DNA of 6,559 nucleotides from Alphaproteobacteria bacterium (GTDB taxonomy: Bacteria > Pseudomonadota > Alphaproteobacteria > Caulobacterales > Parvularculaceae): the NCBI GenBank assembly GCA_030428745.1, contig JAUIEG010000153.1, forward strand, positions 1 through 6,559. Reading direction: 5' to 3'. The notes under the pieces are model-generated. The model saw only the letters and a program-made list of their open reading frames with translations, was not told the DNA's origin and searched no databases. Below, one piece after another: positions 1 to 5,564 of the stretch; within the stretch, counting starts at the first letter, position 1; every line of letters begins with the position of its first letter. Position numbers and translations under genes: made by a program.

Positions 1-183
1 CGTCTCATCGGGCTGGTGGTCTTCGTCGTTGCGCTGCTTGGCCTGGCAAGCCTATGGCCCGTGTGGCGCAGTTCCGGTTGGGGTGTTTTCAGAAAGCTCC
101 ATCACACCGCGTTCGCGCTTGCGCTTGTCGGTCTTACGCTGACGCTCGTCTTCTGGAATGTGATCTTTGCGGGAACCGCTTAG
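1..183 (+). CDS. C-terminal part of a membrane protein, possibly a membrane-anchored serine hydrolase (5' end outside window)
   Basis: Frame 1 is open from the first base to a TAG at 181-183, giving the last 60 residues of a protein. Two hydrophobic stretches are visible, roughly residues 2-20 and 37-57, separated by a short basic loop with the motif RKLHHT. The tail, ending in a helix with FWN, resembles the C-terminal membrane segment of some beta-lactamase-family serine hydrolases (helix, basic loop with His/Arg, helix ending in WN). That resemblance is from memory and the catalytic domain is not in view, so the family call is tentative; another multi-pass membrane protein is possible. Its stop overlaps by 4 bp with the stop of the convergent AlgJ-like gene, so no separate terminator lies between them. 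Confidence 0.5.
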   Translation, partial: RLIGLVVFVVALLGLASLWPVWRSSGWGVFRKLHHTAFALALVGLTLTLVFWNVIFAGTA

Positions 184-1289
184 GGAGCAAAAACCAGCGG
201 ATAGCTCAATTGACGCTCTACGATTTCAAAGACGACGGCGTCATAGTCGCAGGATTGCAGTATGCTTAAGGGCGGTTCGCCCATGCGATGATGAACGAAA
301 GCGACGCTTGAAAACGACTCTGTCAGAAACGGCCGCAAGGCGTTGAAAAAAGAATCGCCAAAAACAATCAGGCGGGGGGCGTCTCCCTTTGAGGATGTCC
401 ATCGTTTTGCTTCAAAACTTCGCCAGTCATAGTCCTCAAGACGATCTTCGCGGATGAAGCCTGTGGCGTTTTGGATGCGCCAGTTGGGCGTCAATTCAGG
501 CGGCGGGTTTTCAACGCCCAGCAATCCGTAAATATCCTGAGGCGCCTCATGCTCGCCATTTTGCTCAAGCTGAGAAGGGTCAACCGTTTCGAGGTTCAGC
601 CCCTGCTGCTTCAGGCTGGCGACGATTGCGCGATATCCTTCATAAGCGCCGCGGAACGTCCAGTGACTGTTCGTCCGGTAATAGACTTGCGTGTCCTGCT
701 TGGCGCGCCTCAAGGCCTCAACCGGCGCCGAAACTGCAATCCCGAATTCCGGCGCCATCGCAGAGAGGGTTTCAAGCCGTGTGGCGCGTCCGCTCCGGCG
801 CGGATAGTGCGAGAGTTTCTCAGCATAGACCGTATGTTTATCCGGGGCGATGAGGATCGTGAAGGGTTTGCCGCAAGACGCGTCGCGCATGCGCTTTGCG
901 TTTTCGAACCAGCTTTCGGCTTCTCCGGGCGCAAACGGATTGAGTCCCTGATGCGACAGGAGCGCCTGATCGAGTGCGAGAAAGAGCCAGCCGTCATCGC
1001 CCCGCACTGCAAAACGTCTGTCTTCGAGATGTAGCTCATCCCGCAACTTCGAATAGAGTTTCGTCAATGCGCCGCGCAGACCCATATGGTCCTCCATCCA
1101 GCGCGAGAGTTTGTCCGGAAAGGAAAGCGGCGCTGTATAGACGTCGTCGAGCGAGGGAAACGGCGCCAAGGCGCGCCGTTCCGCCATACTGATGCTGGCG
1201 CTGCGTGAAAACAGTTGAACGCAAAGCGGGGTGAAGAGCAGCGCAAGAAACAGCGCAGCGGCGATCCGGTTATATGTAAAACGTCTCAT
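180..1289 (-). CDS. AlgJ/AlgX-like SGNH-fold polysaccharide O-acetyltransferase, membrane-anchored
   Basis: This 369-aa protein is the likely periplasmic partner of the MBOAT encoded just upstream, receiving acyl groups and placing them on a polysaccharide. It begins MRRFTYNR and has one hydrophobic signal anchor at about residues 9-28. Family landmarks follow: ERRALAPFP near 38-45, the D..GLR motif near 67-72, GDDGWLF (97-103), IAPDKHTVY (147-155), the catalytic-type block YYRTNSHW (203-210), GDSF with candidate nucleophile Ser313 (311-314), and a C-terminal FEIVER (354-359). In characterised AlgX the D-x-H block supplies Asp and His; here the Asp position is Asn207 (codon AAC), with His209 kept. 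The ATG lies 7 nt after the MBOAT stop and has no good Shine-Dalgarno, suggesting translational coupling. The polysaccharide substrate cannot be told from the sequence. Confidence 0.88.
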   Translation of the reverse strand: MRRFTYNRIAAALFLALLFTPLCVQLFSRSASISMAERRALAPFPSLDDVYTAPLSFPDKLSRWMEDHMGLRGALTKLYSKLRDELHLEDRRFAVRGDDGWLFLALDQALLSHQGLNPFAPGEAESWFENAKRMRDASCGKPFTILIAPDKHTVYAEKLSHYPRRSGRATRLETLSAMAPEFGIAVSAPVEALRRAKQDTQVYYRTNSHWTFRGAYEGYRAIVASLKQQGLNLETVDPSQLEQNGEHEAPQDIYGLLGVENPPPELTPNWRIQNATGFIREDRLEDYDWRSFEAKRWTSSKGDAPRLIVFGDSFFNALRPFLTESFSSVAFVHHRMGEPPLSILQSCDYDAVVFEIVERQLSYPLVFAP

Positions 1290-1296
1290 TGTCGGG

Positions 1297-2709
1297 TCAG
1301 AACCGGAAATAGATAAAGGGGTTATAGGCGCCGCCGGCCAGCATGGCGGCGCATAGGATGAACAGAATCACAAGCTGAACCTGACTGATCAGAAAGGCGC
1401 CGCGCCCGGAAACGATTCGCGGAGGCAAAGTCGGCTTGGGCAGCGCTGTGACCGCTTCGCGAATCAGCGGCCAGAACGCTGTGACCGCGCATAAAGCGAA
1501 AATGTAGCCAAAGCCTTCAGGCGCGATGTCAGAGAGAGCTGTCGGGTACTCGCCTGCATCTCGTCCGAAAAGCGCGGCATAATAGTTCTTCGCGCCCGCA
1601 AAGCTGTCGGCCCGGAAGGGAATCCAGCCAAGGGCGACCACGAGCGGCAGATAGAGATGACGCAAGATGCGCGGGAGCGCTGTCAGCCAGCGCCCGAGAA
1701 AGGCTCGCTCCATGACGAGGAAAGCGCCGTGCCATGCGCCCCACAATACGAATGTCCAGGCGGCGCCGTGCCATAAGCCGCACAATAAAAACACCATCCA
1801 CAAATTACGGTAGGTTTTGGCGGCGCCATGTCGATTGCCGCCAAGGGGAATGTAAAGGTAATCCCGAAACCAGCGCGACAGGGTCATGTGCCAGCGCCGC
1901 CAGAATTCCGTTATCGATTGCGCGGCATATGGAAAATTGAAATTGCGCGGCAATTCGAAGCCAAACATACGGCCCATGCCGACAGCCATGTTGGAGTAGC
2001 CTGCAAAGTCGAAAAAGATCTGGAATGAATAGGCGGCGAGCCCGACCCAGGCGGCGCCGACGGTCAAGGCCGCCTCCGCCGGGGCGTCAAAGGCGGCGTC
2101 CGCGATGCCGGCTACGTTGTTGGCGAGTAACGTTTTCTGCGCAAGGCCGAGAATGAACAGGCGTGCGCCAGATGCAAACTTGTCAGCGCTGTGGGTGCGG
2201 CCGCGCAGTTGTTCCTCAATTTCCTTGTACCGGACGATAGGGCCGGCGATAAGCTGCGGAAACATGGAGATGTAAAGCGCGGTTTCGATGAAATTTTCCG
2301 GCGCTGCGGCGTCTTTGCGGCGGACATCGATCAACAGGCTGATTGCCTGAAATGTGTAAAAAGAGATGCCGAGAGGAAGGTGAGGCTGTGCAAATATGTC
2401 TGCGCCGCCGAAAAAACCTCCTGCCGTTTCAGCAATGAGCCCCGCATATTTGAACCAGCCGAGCCCGGCGAGATTGAGCGAAATGCCGAGAAACAGAAGC
2501 GTGTTGTCTTTTTTCCGTGCGATTGCCCGGGCGAGAACGTGATTGACGACAAGGGAGAGGATGAGAAACAGAATATGACCAGGCTCGCCCCAGGCGTAGA
2601 AAACAAGGCTGGCGCAAAGTAGCGCGATATTTTTTGCGGGGCTCACCGCATAGAGGACAAGGAAAATCGGCAGAAAATAAAAGAGAAACGGAATCGAGCT
2701 GAACGTCAT
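1297..2709 (-). CDS. AlgI-like MBOAT family membrane O-acyltransferase
   Basis: This 470-aa polytopic inner-membrane protein belongs to the bacterial MBOAT group (AlgI, DltB, PatA, WssH types). These pass acyl groups across the membrane for O-acetylation of cell-surface or secreted polysaccharide. Diagnostic features are LGISFYTFQ (113-121), FPQLIAGPIVRY (150-161), the FWRRWHMTLSRWFRDYLYIPLGGNR block (269-293), the WHG motif with the expected catalytic His314, WGAWHG (323-328), and a C-terminal NPFIYFRF typical of AlgI-like proteins. I chose ATG 2709 because it lies 7 nt after the ymdB stop with AAGGG upstream, and because the protein then starts with the usual F.S.PFLFYFLP. The ATG at 2778 would add 23 polar residues and overlap ymdB by 62 nt. 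It forms an operon with the AlgJ-like gene (7-nt gap). Confidence 0.93.
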   Translation of the reverse strand: MTFSSIPFLFYFLPIFLVLYAVSPAKNIALLCASLVFYAWGEPGHILFLILSLVVNHVLARAIARKKDNTLLFLGISLNLAGLGWFKYAGLIAETAGGFFGGADIFAQPHLPLGISFYTFQAISLLIDVRRKDAAAPENFIETALYISMFPQLIAGPIVRYKEIEEQLRGRTHSADKFASGARLFILGLAQKTLLANNVAGIADAAFDAPAEAALTVGAAWVGLAAYSFQIFFDFAGYSNMAVGMGRMFGFELPRNFNFPYAAQSITEFWRRWHMTLSRWFRDYLYIPLGGNRHGAAKTYRNLWMVFLLCGLWHGAAWTFVLWGAWHGAFLVMERAFLGRWLTALPRILRHLYLPLVVALGWIPFRADSFAGAKNYYAALFGRDAGEYPTALSDIAPEGFGYIFALCAVTAFWPLIREAVTALPKPTLPPRIVSGRGAFLISQVQLVILFILCAAMLAGGAYNPFIYFRF

Positions 2710-2716
2710 CGGACCC

Positions 2717-3529
2717 TTACGCCGGCAGGGCGCGGCGCAGGCGTCCGTCGATGCGGATCGGATGAATGGTTTCCGCAAGACCGGTTTCCGGATCGGTTTC
2801 GATCATCACGCCGCACAGGGTCGCCTCGCCATTGGCCGGGCTGAAGCGCCCGCCATTCATTTTGGTGGTGAAGCGGCGCAACGGCTCCGACTTCTCCATA
2901 CCGATGACGCTGTCATAGTCGCCGCACATGCCAAGATCGGTGATATAGCCCGTGCCGCGTTTCAGGATCTGATCGTCCGCGGTCGGAACATGGGTGTGCG
3001 TGCCGACGACAAGGCTGGCGCGGCCGTCGAGAAAATGACCCATGGCCATTTTTTCCGAGGTCGCTTCGGCATGGAAATCAACGACGACGGCGTCGATATC
3101 CTTGCCGAGAACGGCGCCCGCGAGTTCCCGGTCGACGGCGGCGAAAGGATCGTCGCAAGGGTGCATGCCGATCTGGCCTTGCGCATGGATGACAAGAACG
3201 CTTGCGCCGTTGCGCCCTTCGAAGACGCCGCTGCCGCGCCCCGGGTTTGACGGGGCGAAATTCACCGGGCGCAAGAGCCGGTCTTCGCGGTCGAAAATGT
3301 CGATCTCGTCGCGCTGGTCATAGGCATGATTGCCGGTGGTCAACGCATCCGCGCCAGCCTCGAGAAACGCTTCCGCGATGTCGGCGGTGACGCCGAAGCC
3401 GCCGGCCGCATTCTCCACATTGACGATGATGAAATCGAGCGCGAGCTTTTTCTTTAAACCGGGCAGGCGGTCGAGCAGGCCATTGCGCCCGCTTCGCCCC
3501 ACGACATCGCCGAATACCGCAATCCGCAA
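2717..3529 (-). CDS. ymdB: YmdB-family (TIGR00282-type) metallophosphoesterase
   Basis: The 270-aa product has the binuclear metal site of YmdB-type calcineurin-like phosphoesterases, whose studied members hydrolyse cyclic nucleotides such as 2',3'-cAMP in the cytoplasm. Visible motifs, in order: FGDVVGR with Asp8, NVENAAGG with Glu39/Asn40, GNHAYD with Asn67/His68, VDFHAEATSEK with His153, and GTHTHVPTAD with His178/His180. Length matches the family (about 260-280 aa). The start is inferred as TTG at 3527-3529. It has AAGAGG seven bases upstream and places the conserved (M)RIAVFGD at the N-terminus. The in-frame ATG at 3580 would add 17 residues read through an intergenic palindrome and is unlikely. 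It follows the cyclo-ligase after 72 nt and precedes the MBOAT by 7 nt. In several alphaproteobacteria fau and ymdB are neighbours, which supports both calls. Confidence 0.93.
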   Translation of the reverse strand: MRIAVFGDVVGRSGRNGLLDRLPGLKKKLALDFIIVNVENAAGGFGVTADIAEAFLEAGADALTTGNHAYDQRDEIDIFDREDRLLRPVNFAPSNPGRGSGVFEGRNGASVLVIHAQGQIGMHPCDDPFAAVDRELAGAVLGKDIDAVVVDFHAEATSEKMAMGHFLDGRASLVVGTHTHVPTADDQILKRGTGYITDLGMCGDYDSVIGMEKSEPLRRFTTKMNGGRFSPANGEATLCGVMIETDPETGLAETIHPIRIDGRLRRALPA

Positions 3530-3552
3530 AATACAGCCTCTTTTAGTTGACC

Positions 3553-3595
3553 GCGTTTTGGACGGAAAACCGGCAACCACTTTTCCTGAAAACGC
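3553..3595. repeat. 43-bp nested inverted repeat between cyclo-ligase and ymdB genes
   Basis: Two perfect arm pairs are nested about one centre. The outer arms are GCGTTTT (3553-3559) and AAAACGC (3589-3595); the inner arms are GGAAAA (3564-3569) and TTTTCC (3581-3586), around an 11-nt loop. No T-run follows on the minus strand, so it is not a standard intrinsic terminator. The GGAAAACCGG...CCACTTTTCC core resembles, from memory, short palindromic intergenic repeats dispersed in many alphaproteobacterial genomes. It lies in the 72-nt gap of the operon and would be transcribed as an mRNA hairpin about 23 nt upstream of the ymdB TTG. Confidence 0.6.
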
Positions 3596-3601
3596 CTGGG
3601 C

Positions 3602-4186
3602 CTAACACTTCACCGCGCCCCGTTCGGTGACAATCCAGTCCAGCGGCTGGTCTAGGGGCGAGAGGGGGAGCGCGTCAACTTCCTGGGCGCCATAGGCGTA
3701 GCCGACGGCGACCGGCGCGCCGGTTTTGCGCAGTTTTTCAAGCGTCCGGTCATAATAGCCCCCGCCATAGCCCAGCCGGCCGCCGTCGCGGGTGAAGGCG
3801 AGGAGCGGGACCACCAGAATGTCCGGGATCGTTTCCGGCGCGGTTTCGGCGGGGATCTGTTCGCCATAAGAACCCGCCACAAGGGCGTCGCCGGGCGCGT
3901 AGGCGCGAAAGATGAGCGGTGACTTTTTGCGCGCGACGACGGGCAGCGCCACCGTGACGCCTTCCTCGATCAGCGCGGCGACCAGCGGCTCGGTGTCGAG
4001 CTCATGACGCATGGGAAAGTAGAGCGACACGACGGCGTTTTCTTTGCGCGGGATCGCGTTCATGAAATGGGCGGCCGCGTGAACGCCGGCGTCAGGCCGG
4101 GCTTTCGCCGCAGCTTTGCGTTCGCCCTTCATGCGTTCGCGCAGGACATTTTTGGGATCGAAAAAAGAGGCGATGGGCGGCAACAT
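3602..4186 (-). CDS. fau: 5-formyltetrahydrofolate cyclo-ligase (methenyl-THF synthetase)
   Basis: The 194-aa enzyme converts 5-formyl-THF plus ATP to 5,10-methenyl-THF in the cytoplasm, returning folate to the one-carbon pool. Family marks include a basic N-terminal helix (LRERMKGERK, 15-24), YFPMRHELDTEPL (56-68), the ATP/substrate block DILVVPLLAFTRDGGRLGYGGGYYDR (122-147) with the conserved RLGYGGGYYDR, and the C-terminal PLDWIVTE (181-188). The ATG at 4186 is preceded by AGGAGG with a 5-nt spacer, which settles the start. That Shine-Dalgarno overlaps the TAG stop of the upstream Lrp gene (9-nt gap), suggesting translational coupling. The gene is also called ygfA. In many proteobacteria it lies just downstream of 6S RNA; here an Lrp gene is placed between them. 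Confidence 0.95.
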   Translation of the reverse strand: MLPPIASFFDPKNVLRERMKGERKAAAKARPDAGVHAAAHFMNAIPRKENAVVSLYFPMRHELDTEPLVAALIEEGVTVALPVVARKKSPLIFRAYAPGDALVAGSYGEQIPAETAPETIPDILVVPLLAFTRDGGRLGYGGGYYDRTLEKLRKTGAPVAVGYAYGAQEVDALPLSPLDQPLDWIVTERGAVKC

Positions 4187-4191
4187 TAAAA

Positions 4192-4197
4192 CCTCCT
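4192..4197 (-). promoter_or_regulatory. Strong Shine-Dalgarno of the cyclo-ligase gene, overlapping the lrp stop
   Basis: The minus strand reads AGGAGG at 4197-4192, five bases before the ATG at 4186. It includes the last bases of the Lrp gene's TAG (4196-4198), so a ribosome ending on lrp sits over the start signal of the next gene. Confidence 0.8.
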
Positions 4198-4678
4198 AAC
4201 GTCTCGCCAGCAATTGCTCGAGCGGTAGGGCGAATCCGTATTTCACCGATCGCAAGACAACGCTGGTTTCAAACCGGGCGACGTAATTGTCTTTGGTGAA
4301 CATGCGGTTTGAAAAGGCTTCATACGCGTTCGTGTCCTTCGCCGCCACCAGGAGGCAGAAGTCAAACGCGCCTGTAATGTGGAAACATTGCACGACTTCC
4401 TCGGTTTCGCCCACCAGGTCCCGAAAGGCGCCGATGGTGTTGTGTTTGTTGCTGATGAGTTGAACATTGACCAGGAAAAGCGACACGCCGCCCAACACAT
4501 CGGGGGCGACCATCGCCACCTCGCGCTCAATAACGCCGTTGGCGCGCATCTGGCGCAGGCGCTTTTGCACGGCGGAGGCGGAAAGGCCCACCTCCTCAGC
4601 GATCTCATCGGCTGTCAGCGCGGCGTTGTCCTGCATCAGAGTCAGGATTTTGACATTCGCCCCGTCGAGTTTTCCCAT
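4196..4678 (-). CDS. Lrp/AsnC family transcriptional regulator
   Basis: The 160-aa protein has the standard two-part layout. Residues about 4-50 form a winged helix-turn-helix (D..NVKILTLMQDNAALTADEIAEEVGLS, recognition-helix region SASAVQKRLRQMRANGVI). Residues about 65-145 form the RAM effector-binding domain, with the hinge-side motif CFHITGAFDF near 98-107. Length is normal for the family. Lrp/AsnC proteins bind DNA as dimers to octamers and often sense amino acids; the ligand here is unknown. The start ATG 4678 has only a weak AGG about ten bases upstream. It opens the run toward the cyclo-ligase and lies downstream of the 6S RNA. AT-rich imperfect repeats at 4711-4739 and 4763-4779 upstream are candidate autoregulatory sites. 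Confidence 0.93.
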   Translation of the reverse strand: MGKLDGANVKILTLMQDNAALTADEIAEEVGLSASAVQKRLRQMRANGVIEREVAMVAPDVLGGVSLFLVNVQLISNKHNTIGAFRDLVGETEEVVQCFHITGAFDFCLLVAAKDTNAYEAFSNRMFTKDNYVARFETSVVLRSVKYGFALPLEQLLARR

Positions 4679-4710
4679 AAGTCGCCTGCATTCTCCAAAA
4701 CGGCCCAGAG

Positions 4711-4739
4711 TTCCGAATAGTTTCTGGAATATATCCGAA
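4711..4739. promoter_or_regulatory. Candidate Lrp-type operator / promoter region upstream of lrp
   Basis: This AT-rich stretch lies 33-61 bp upstream of the lrp ATG. On the minus strand it has TTCGGA twice in direct order (23 bp apart), an imperfect inverted pair CGGATA...TATTCG, and a TATATT that could serve as a -10. It contrasts with the GC-rich surroundings. Lrp-family regulators commonly bind such loose AT-rich palindromes near their own start, but the repeat is imperfect, so the assignment is inference. Confidence 0.3.
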
Positions 4740-4762
4740 AAAACGCGCGGCTGTCTGCCGTT

Positions 4763-4779
4763 TTGAAGTGATCTTTCAA
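4763..4779. repeat. 17-bp inverted repeat TTGAA-N7-TTCAA in the lrp upstream region
   Basis: Perfect 5-bp arms (4763-4767 and 4775-4779) flank a 7-bp centre. It lies about 85-100 bp upstream of lrp and just before the weak plus-strand reading frame. It could be an operator shared by both directions. Short arms like these can also occur by chance. Confidence 0.3.
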
Positions 4780-5013
4780 GAAGTTTCCGCCCTGTGCGAT
4801 ATTTTGTCTTTTTCGTCCTGCTTCTTGGCGGCAGTGGCGCCTATTCAGGCTTGGTATATGGCTGGAAATGGCGGCAATGCGGGCGTGACCTTCAAAGACC
4901 TCGACGCCGCGATTGTGGTCACGCGCATACGATACAATTCGCGCGGCATGCATGACGAAACGGTTGATCTGATAGGGCGGCGTTTGTTGCCGCCGGTGTC
5001 TTGCGAAAAATAA
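4768..5013 (+). CDS. Doubtful small ORF divergent from lrp, possibly a frameshifted membrane/secreted peptide gene
   Basis: Between lrp and 6S RNA the plus strand is open in frame 1 from 4681 to TAA 5011-5013. Possible starts are GTG 4768 (81 aa) or ATG 4858 (51 aa); neither has a strong Shine-Dalgarno. The C-terminal half (VTFKDLDAAIVVTRIR, then DETVDLIGRRLLPP) looks protein-like and has mostly G/C third positions. A different frame starting at GTG 4794 encodes MRYFVFFVLLLGGSGAYSG, a convincing signal/TM-like start, and ends at TGA 4953-4955. Joining the frame-3 start to the frame-1 tail would need a one-base shift near 4840-4870, so this could be a decayed or misread gene. I do not recognise it, and it may be non-coding. 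Confidence 0.25.
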   Translation: MIFQEVSALCDILSFSSCFLAAVAPIQAWYMAGNGGNAGVTFKDLDAAIVVTRIRYNSRGMHDETVDLIGRRLLPPVSCEK

Positions 5014-5027
5014 GCGCCGCCCTGGCC
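5005..5027 (-). terminator. Predicted intrinsic terminator at the 3' end of 6S RNA
   Basis: The 3' arm of the 6S closing stem (GGCCAGGGCGGC) is followed by GCUUAUUUUU on the minus strand. A GC-rich stem arm followed by a U-run is the normal way for 6S RNA to end without Rho. Readthrough into lrp cannot be excluded. Confidence 0.5.
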
Positions 5028-5165
5028 GTTGGATTTTTTGTTCGCCCTGGACCCTAAGGTACAGGTGGGCGCCGCGTGAGAAGGGCCACGGCCCTAACCA
5101 GAGACAGCTCCCGATCGATTGGATAAGGCCCCGGGGAATGTCATCCTGACGGGCCGGGCAGCATT
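5005..5165 (-). ncRNA. ssrS: 6S RNA (RNA polymerase-binding regulatory RNA)
   Basis: 6S RNA mimics an open promoter and sequesters housekeeping RNA polymerase in stationary phase. The minus strand folds as expected. A closing stem pairs 5162-5152 (GCUGCCCGGCC) with 5027-5016 (GGCCAGGGCGGC), 11 bp with one bulged A. An apical arm pairs GGCCUUAUCC with GGUUAGGGCC (9 of 10) around a GGGAGCUGUCUC-containing loop. A bubble-side hairpin CCGUG/CACGCGG follows, then CCUGUACC-UUAG-GGUCCAGG. That last hairpin is comparable to the E. coli CACCUUGAACC...GGGUUCAAGGG segment. The strings GGGAGCUGUCUCUGG and GGCGCCCACCUGUACC match my memory of alphaproteobacterial 6S. About 155-160 nt is the usual size. A U-rich tail (UUAUUUUU) follows the closing stem. 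Location upstream of fau is the classical context. Confidence 0.88.
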
Positions 5166-5168
5166 GGA

Positions 5169-5197
5169 AAAATAGGCGTACGGAGCGCCGCCTGCAA
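5169..5197 (-). promoter_or_regulatory. Predicted promoter of 6S RNA
   Basis: On the minus strand TTGCAG (5197-5192) and TATTTT (5174-5169) are separated by exactly 17 bp. Transcription would start about 5162-5165, at the base of the 6S closing stem. The fit of spacing and start to the folded RNA supports it. It lies in the 25-60 bp after the stop of the small membrane-protein gene. Confidence 0.6.
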
Positions 5198-5221
5198 GGG
5201 GTGTTGCCGCGGGCGGTGTTA

Positions 5222-5503
5222 TTAGGCGTCGTCGCCGGTAGAGGTCTCTTGGCCCTCGGGCCCATTCATCGTGCGCCAGCTCGGATAAAGAAGGCAGCCG
5301 AGGAAGGAAAAAGACGCCGCTATAAGAAGGGTCAGGGCGTAAACGCCGCCGCCCGTTTCGCCCAGCCAATTGGCGATAAGGCAGGTCGAGGCGATGATCA
5401 GATAAGGATAGACCGGCGGATCCTGCGTCATATAGCGTTTGACGAACAGCCCCATGGAGGCGAGCAACAGCGCCAGCGAAAAAACGTCAAAAACCGTAAA
5501 CAT
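5222..5503 (-). CDS. Small three-helix membrane protein, XrtV sorting-system accessory-like
   Basis: The 93-aa product has three hydrophobic helices, about residues 6-22, 33-47 and 55-73, and a polar acidic tail (GPEGQETSTGDDA). The layout TVFDVFSLALLLASMGLFVKR, then DPP..YPYLI, ANWLGE.GG and a last helix recalls the small proteins named XrtV sorting system accessory protein in alphaproteobacteria. That link is from memory, and no exosortase or PEP-CTERM-like substrate is in the window, so treat the name as tentative. The ATG at 5503 has a good GGGGAG five bases upstream. The upstream 95-bp gap carries a CtrA-type box overlapping a plausible -35, so cell-cycle control is likely. The 6S promoter begins 24 bp after its stop. 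Inferred location: inner membrane. Confidence 0.8.
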   Translation of the reverse strand: MFTVFDVFSLALLLASMGLFVKRYMTQDPPVYPYLIIASTCLIANWLGETGGGVYALTLLIAASFSFLGCLLYPSWRTMNGPEGQETSTGDDA

Positions 5504-5525
5504 GGGGGCTCCCCTCTCACATGCG

Positions 5526-5554
5526 AAGATAGCTTATGGAGGAGCGGTTAAGGG
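5526..5554 (-). promoter_or_regulatory. Predicted promoter of the small membrane-protein gene
   Basis: On the minus strand CCCTTA (5554-5549) and TATCTT (5531-5526) are 17 bp apart. GCTATC around the -10 resembles the Caulobacter-type GCTA element. The start would fall near 5519, giving a leader of about 15 nt that includes the Shine-Dalgarno. The poor -35 is overlapped by the CtrA-type box, the arrangement seen at CtrA-activated promoters. Confidence 0.4.
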
Positions 5555-5564
5555 CCGCTTAACC
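5546..5564. promoter_or_regulatory. CtrA-type binding site (TTAA-N7-TTAAC) within a perfect inverted repeat
   Basis: The plus strand has TTAA at 5548-5551 and TTAAC at 5559-5563 separated by exactly seven bases (GGGCCGC). This is a full match to the Caulobacter CtrA consensus. The same bases form a perfect inverted repeat, GGTTAAG-GGCCG-CTTAACC, with 7-bp arms. A further half-site, GTTAAC, lies at 5579-5584. The box is 45-60 bp upstream of the small membrane gene's ATG and overlaps its presumed -35. It is also just after the rsmD stop, so an rsmD mRNA 3' hairpin is an alternative reading, but there is no T-run. Confidence 0.65.

Noticed and set aside
471..1034. 187-aa plus-strand open frame
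   Set aside because: It is antisense to the well-supported AlgJ-like gene and has a low-complexity, Arg-rich translation.
2191..2622. 143-aa plus-strand open frame
   Set aside because: It is antisense to the MBOAT gene, whose motifs are clear in the other strand.
2710..2778. Upstream ATG extension of the MBOAT gene
   Set aside because: It would overlap ymdB by 62 nt and add a polar, Cys/Arg-rich leader before the conserved N-terminus.
2762..3250. 162-aa plus-strand open frame
   Set aside because: It is antisense to ymdB, which has all metal-site motifs.
3530..3580. Upstream ATG extension of ymdB
   Set aside because: It reads through the nested palindrome, and a TTG with a good Shine-Dalgarno sits at the conserved N-terminus.
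3553..3595. Palindrome as intrinsic terminator after the cyclo-ligase gene
   Set aside because: There is no T-run on the minus strand after the stem, and the stem is interrupted by mismatches.
4642..5265. 207-aa minus-strand open frame across 6S RNA and the lrp start
   Set aside because: It is Arg/Pro/His-rich with no recognisable domain, covers the structured 6S RNA and its promoter, and overlaps the start of lrp in another frame.
5201..5551. 116-aa plus-strand open frame
   Set aside because: It is antisense to the small membrane protein and runs over the CtrA-type box; the translation is basic and without domains.
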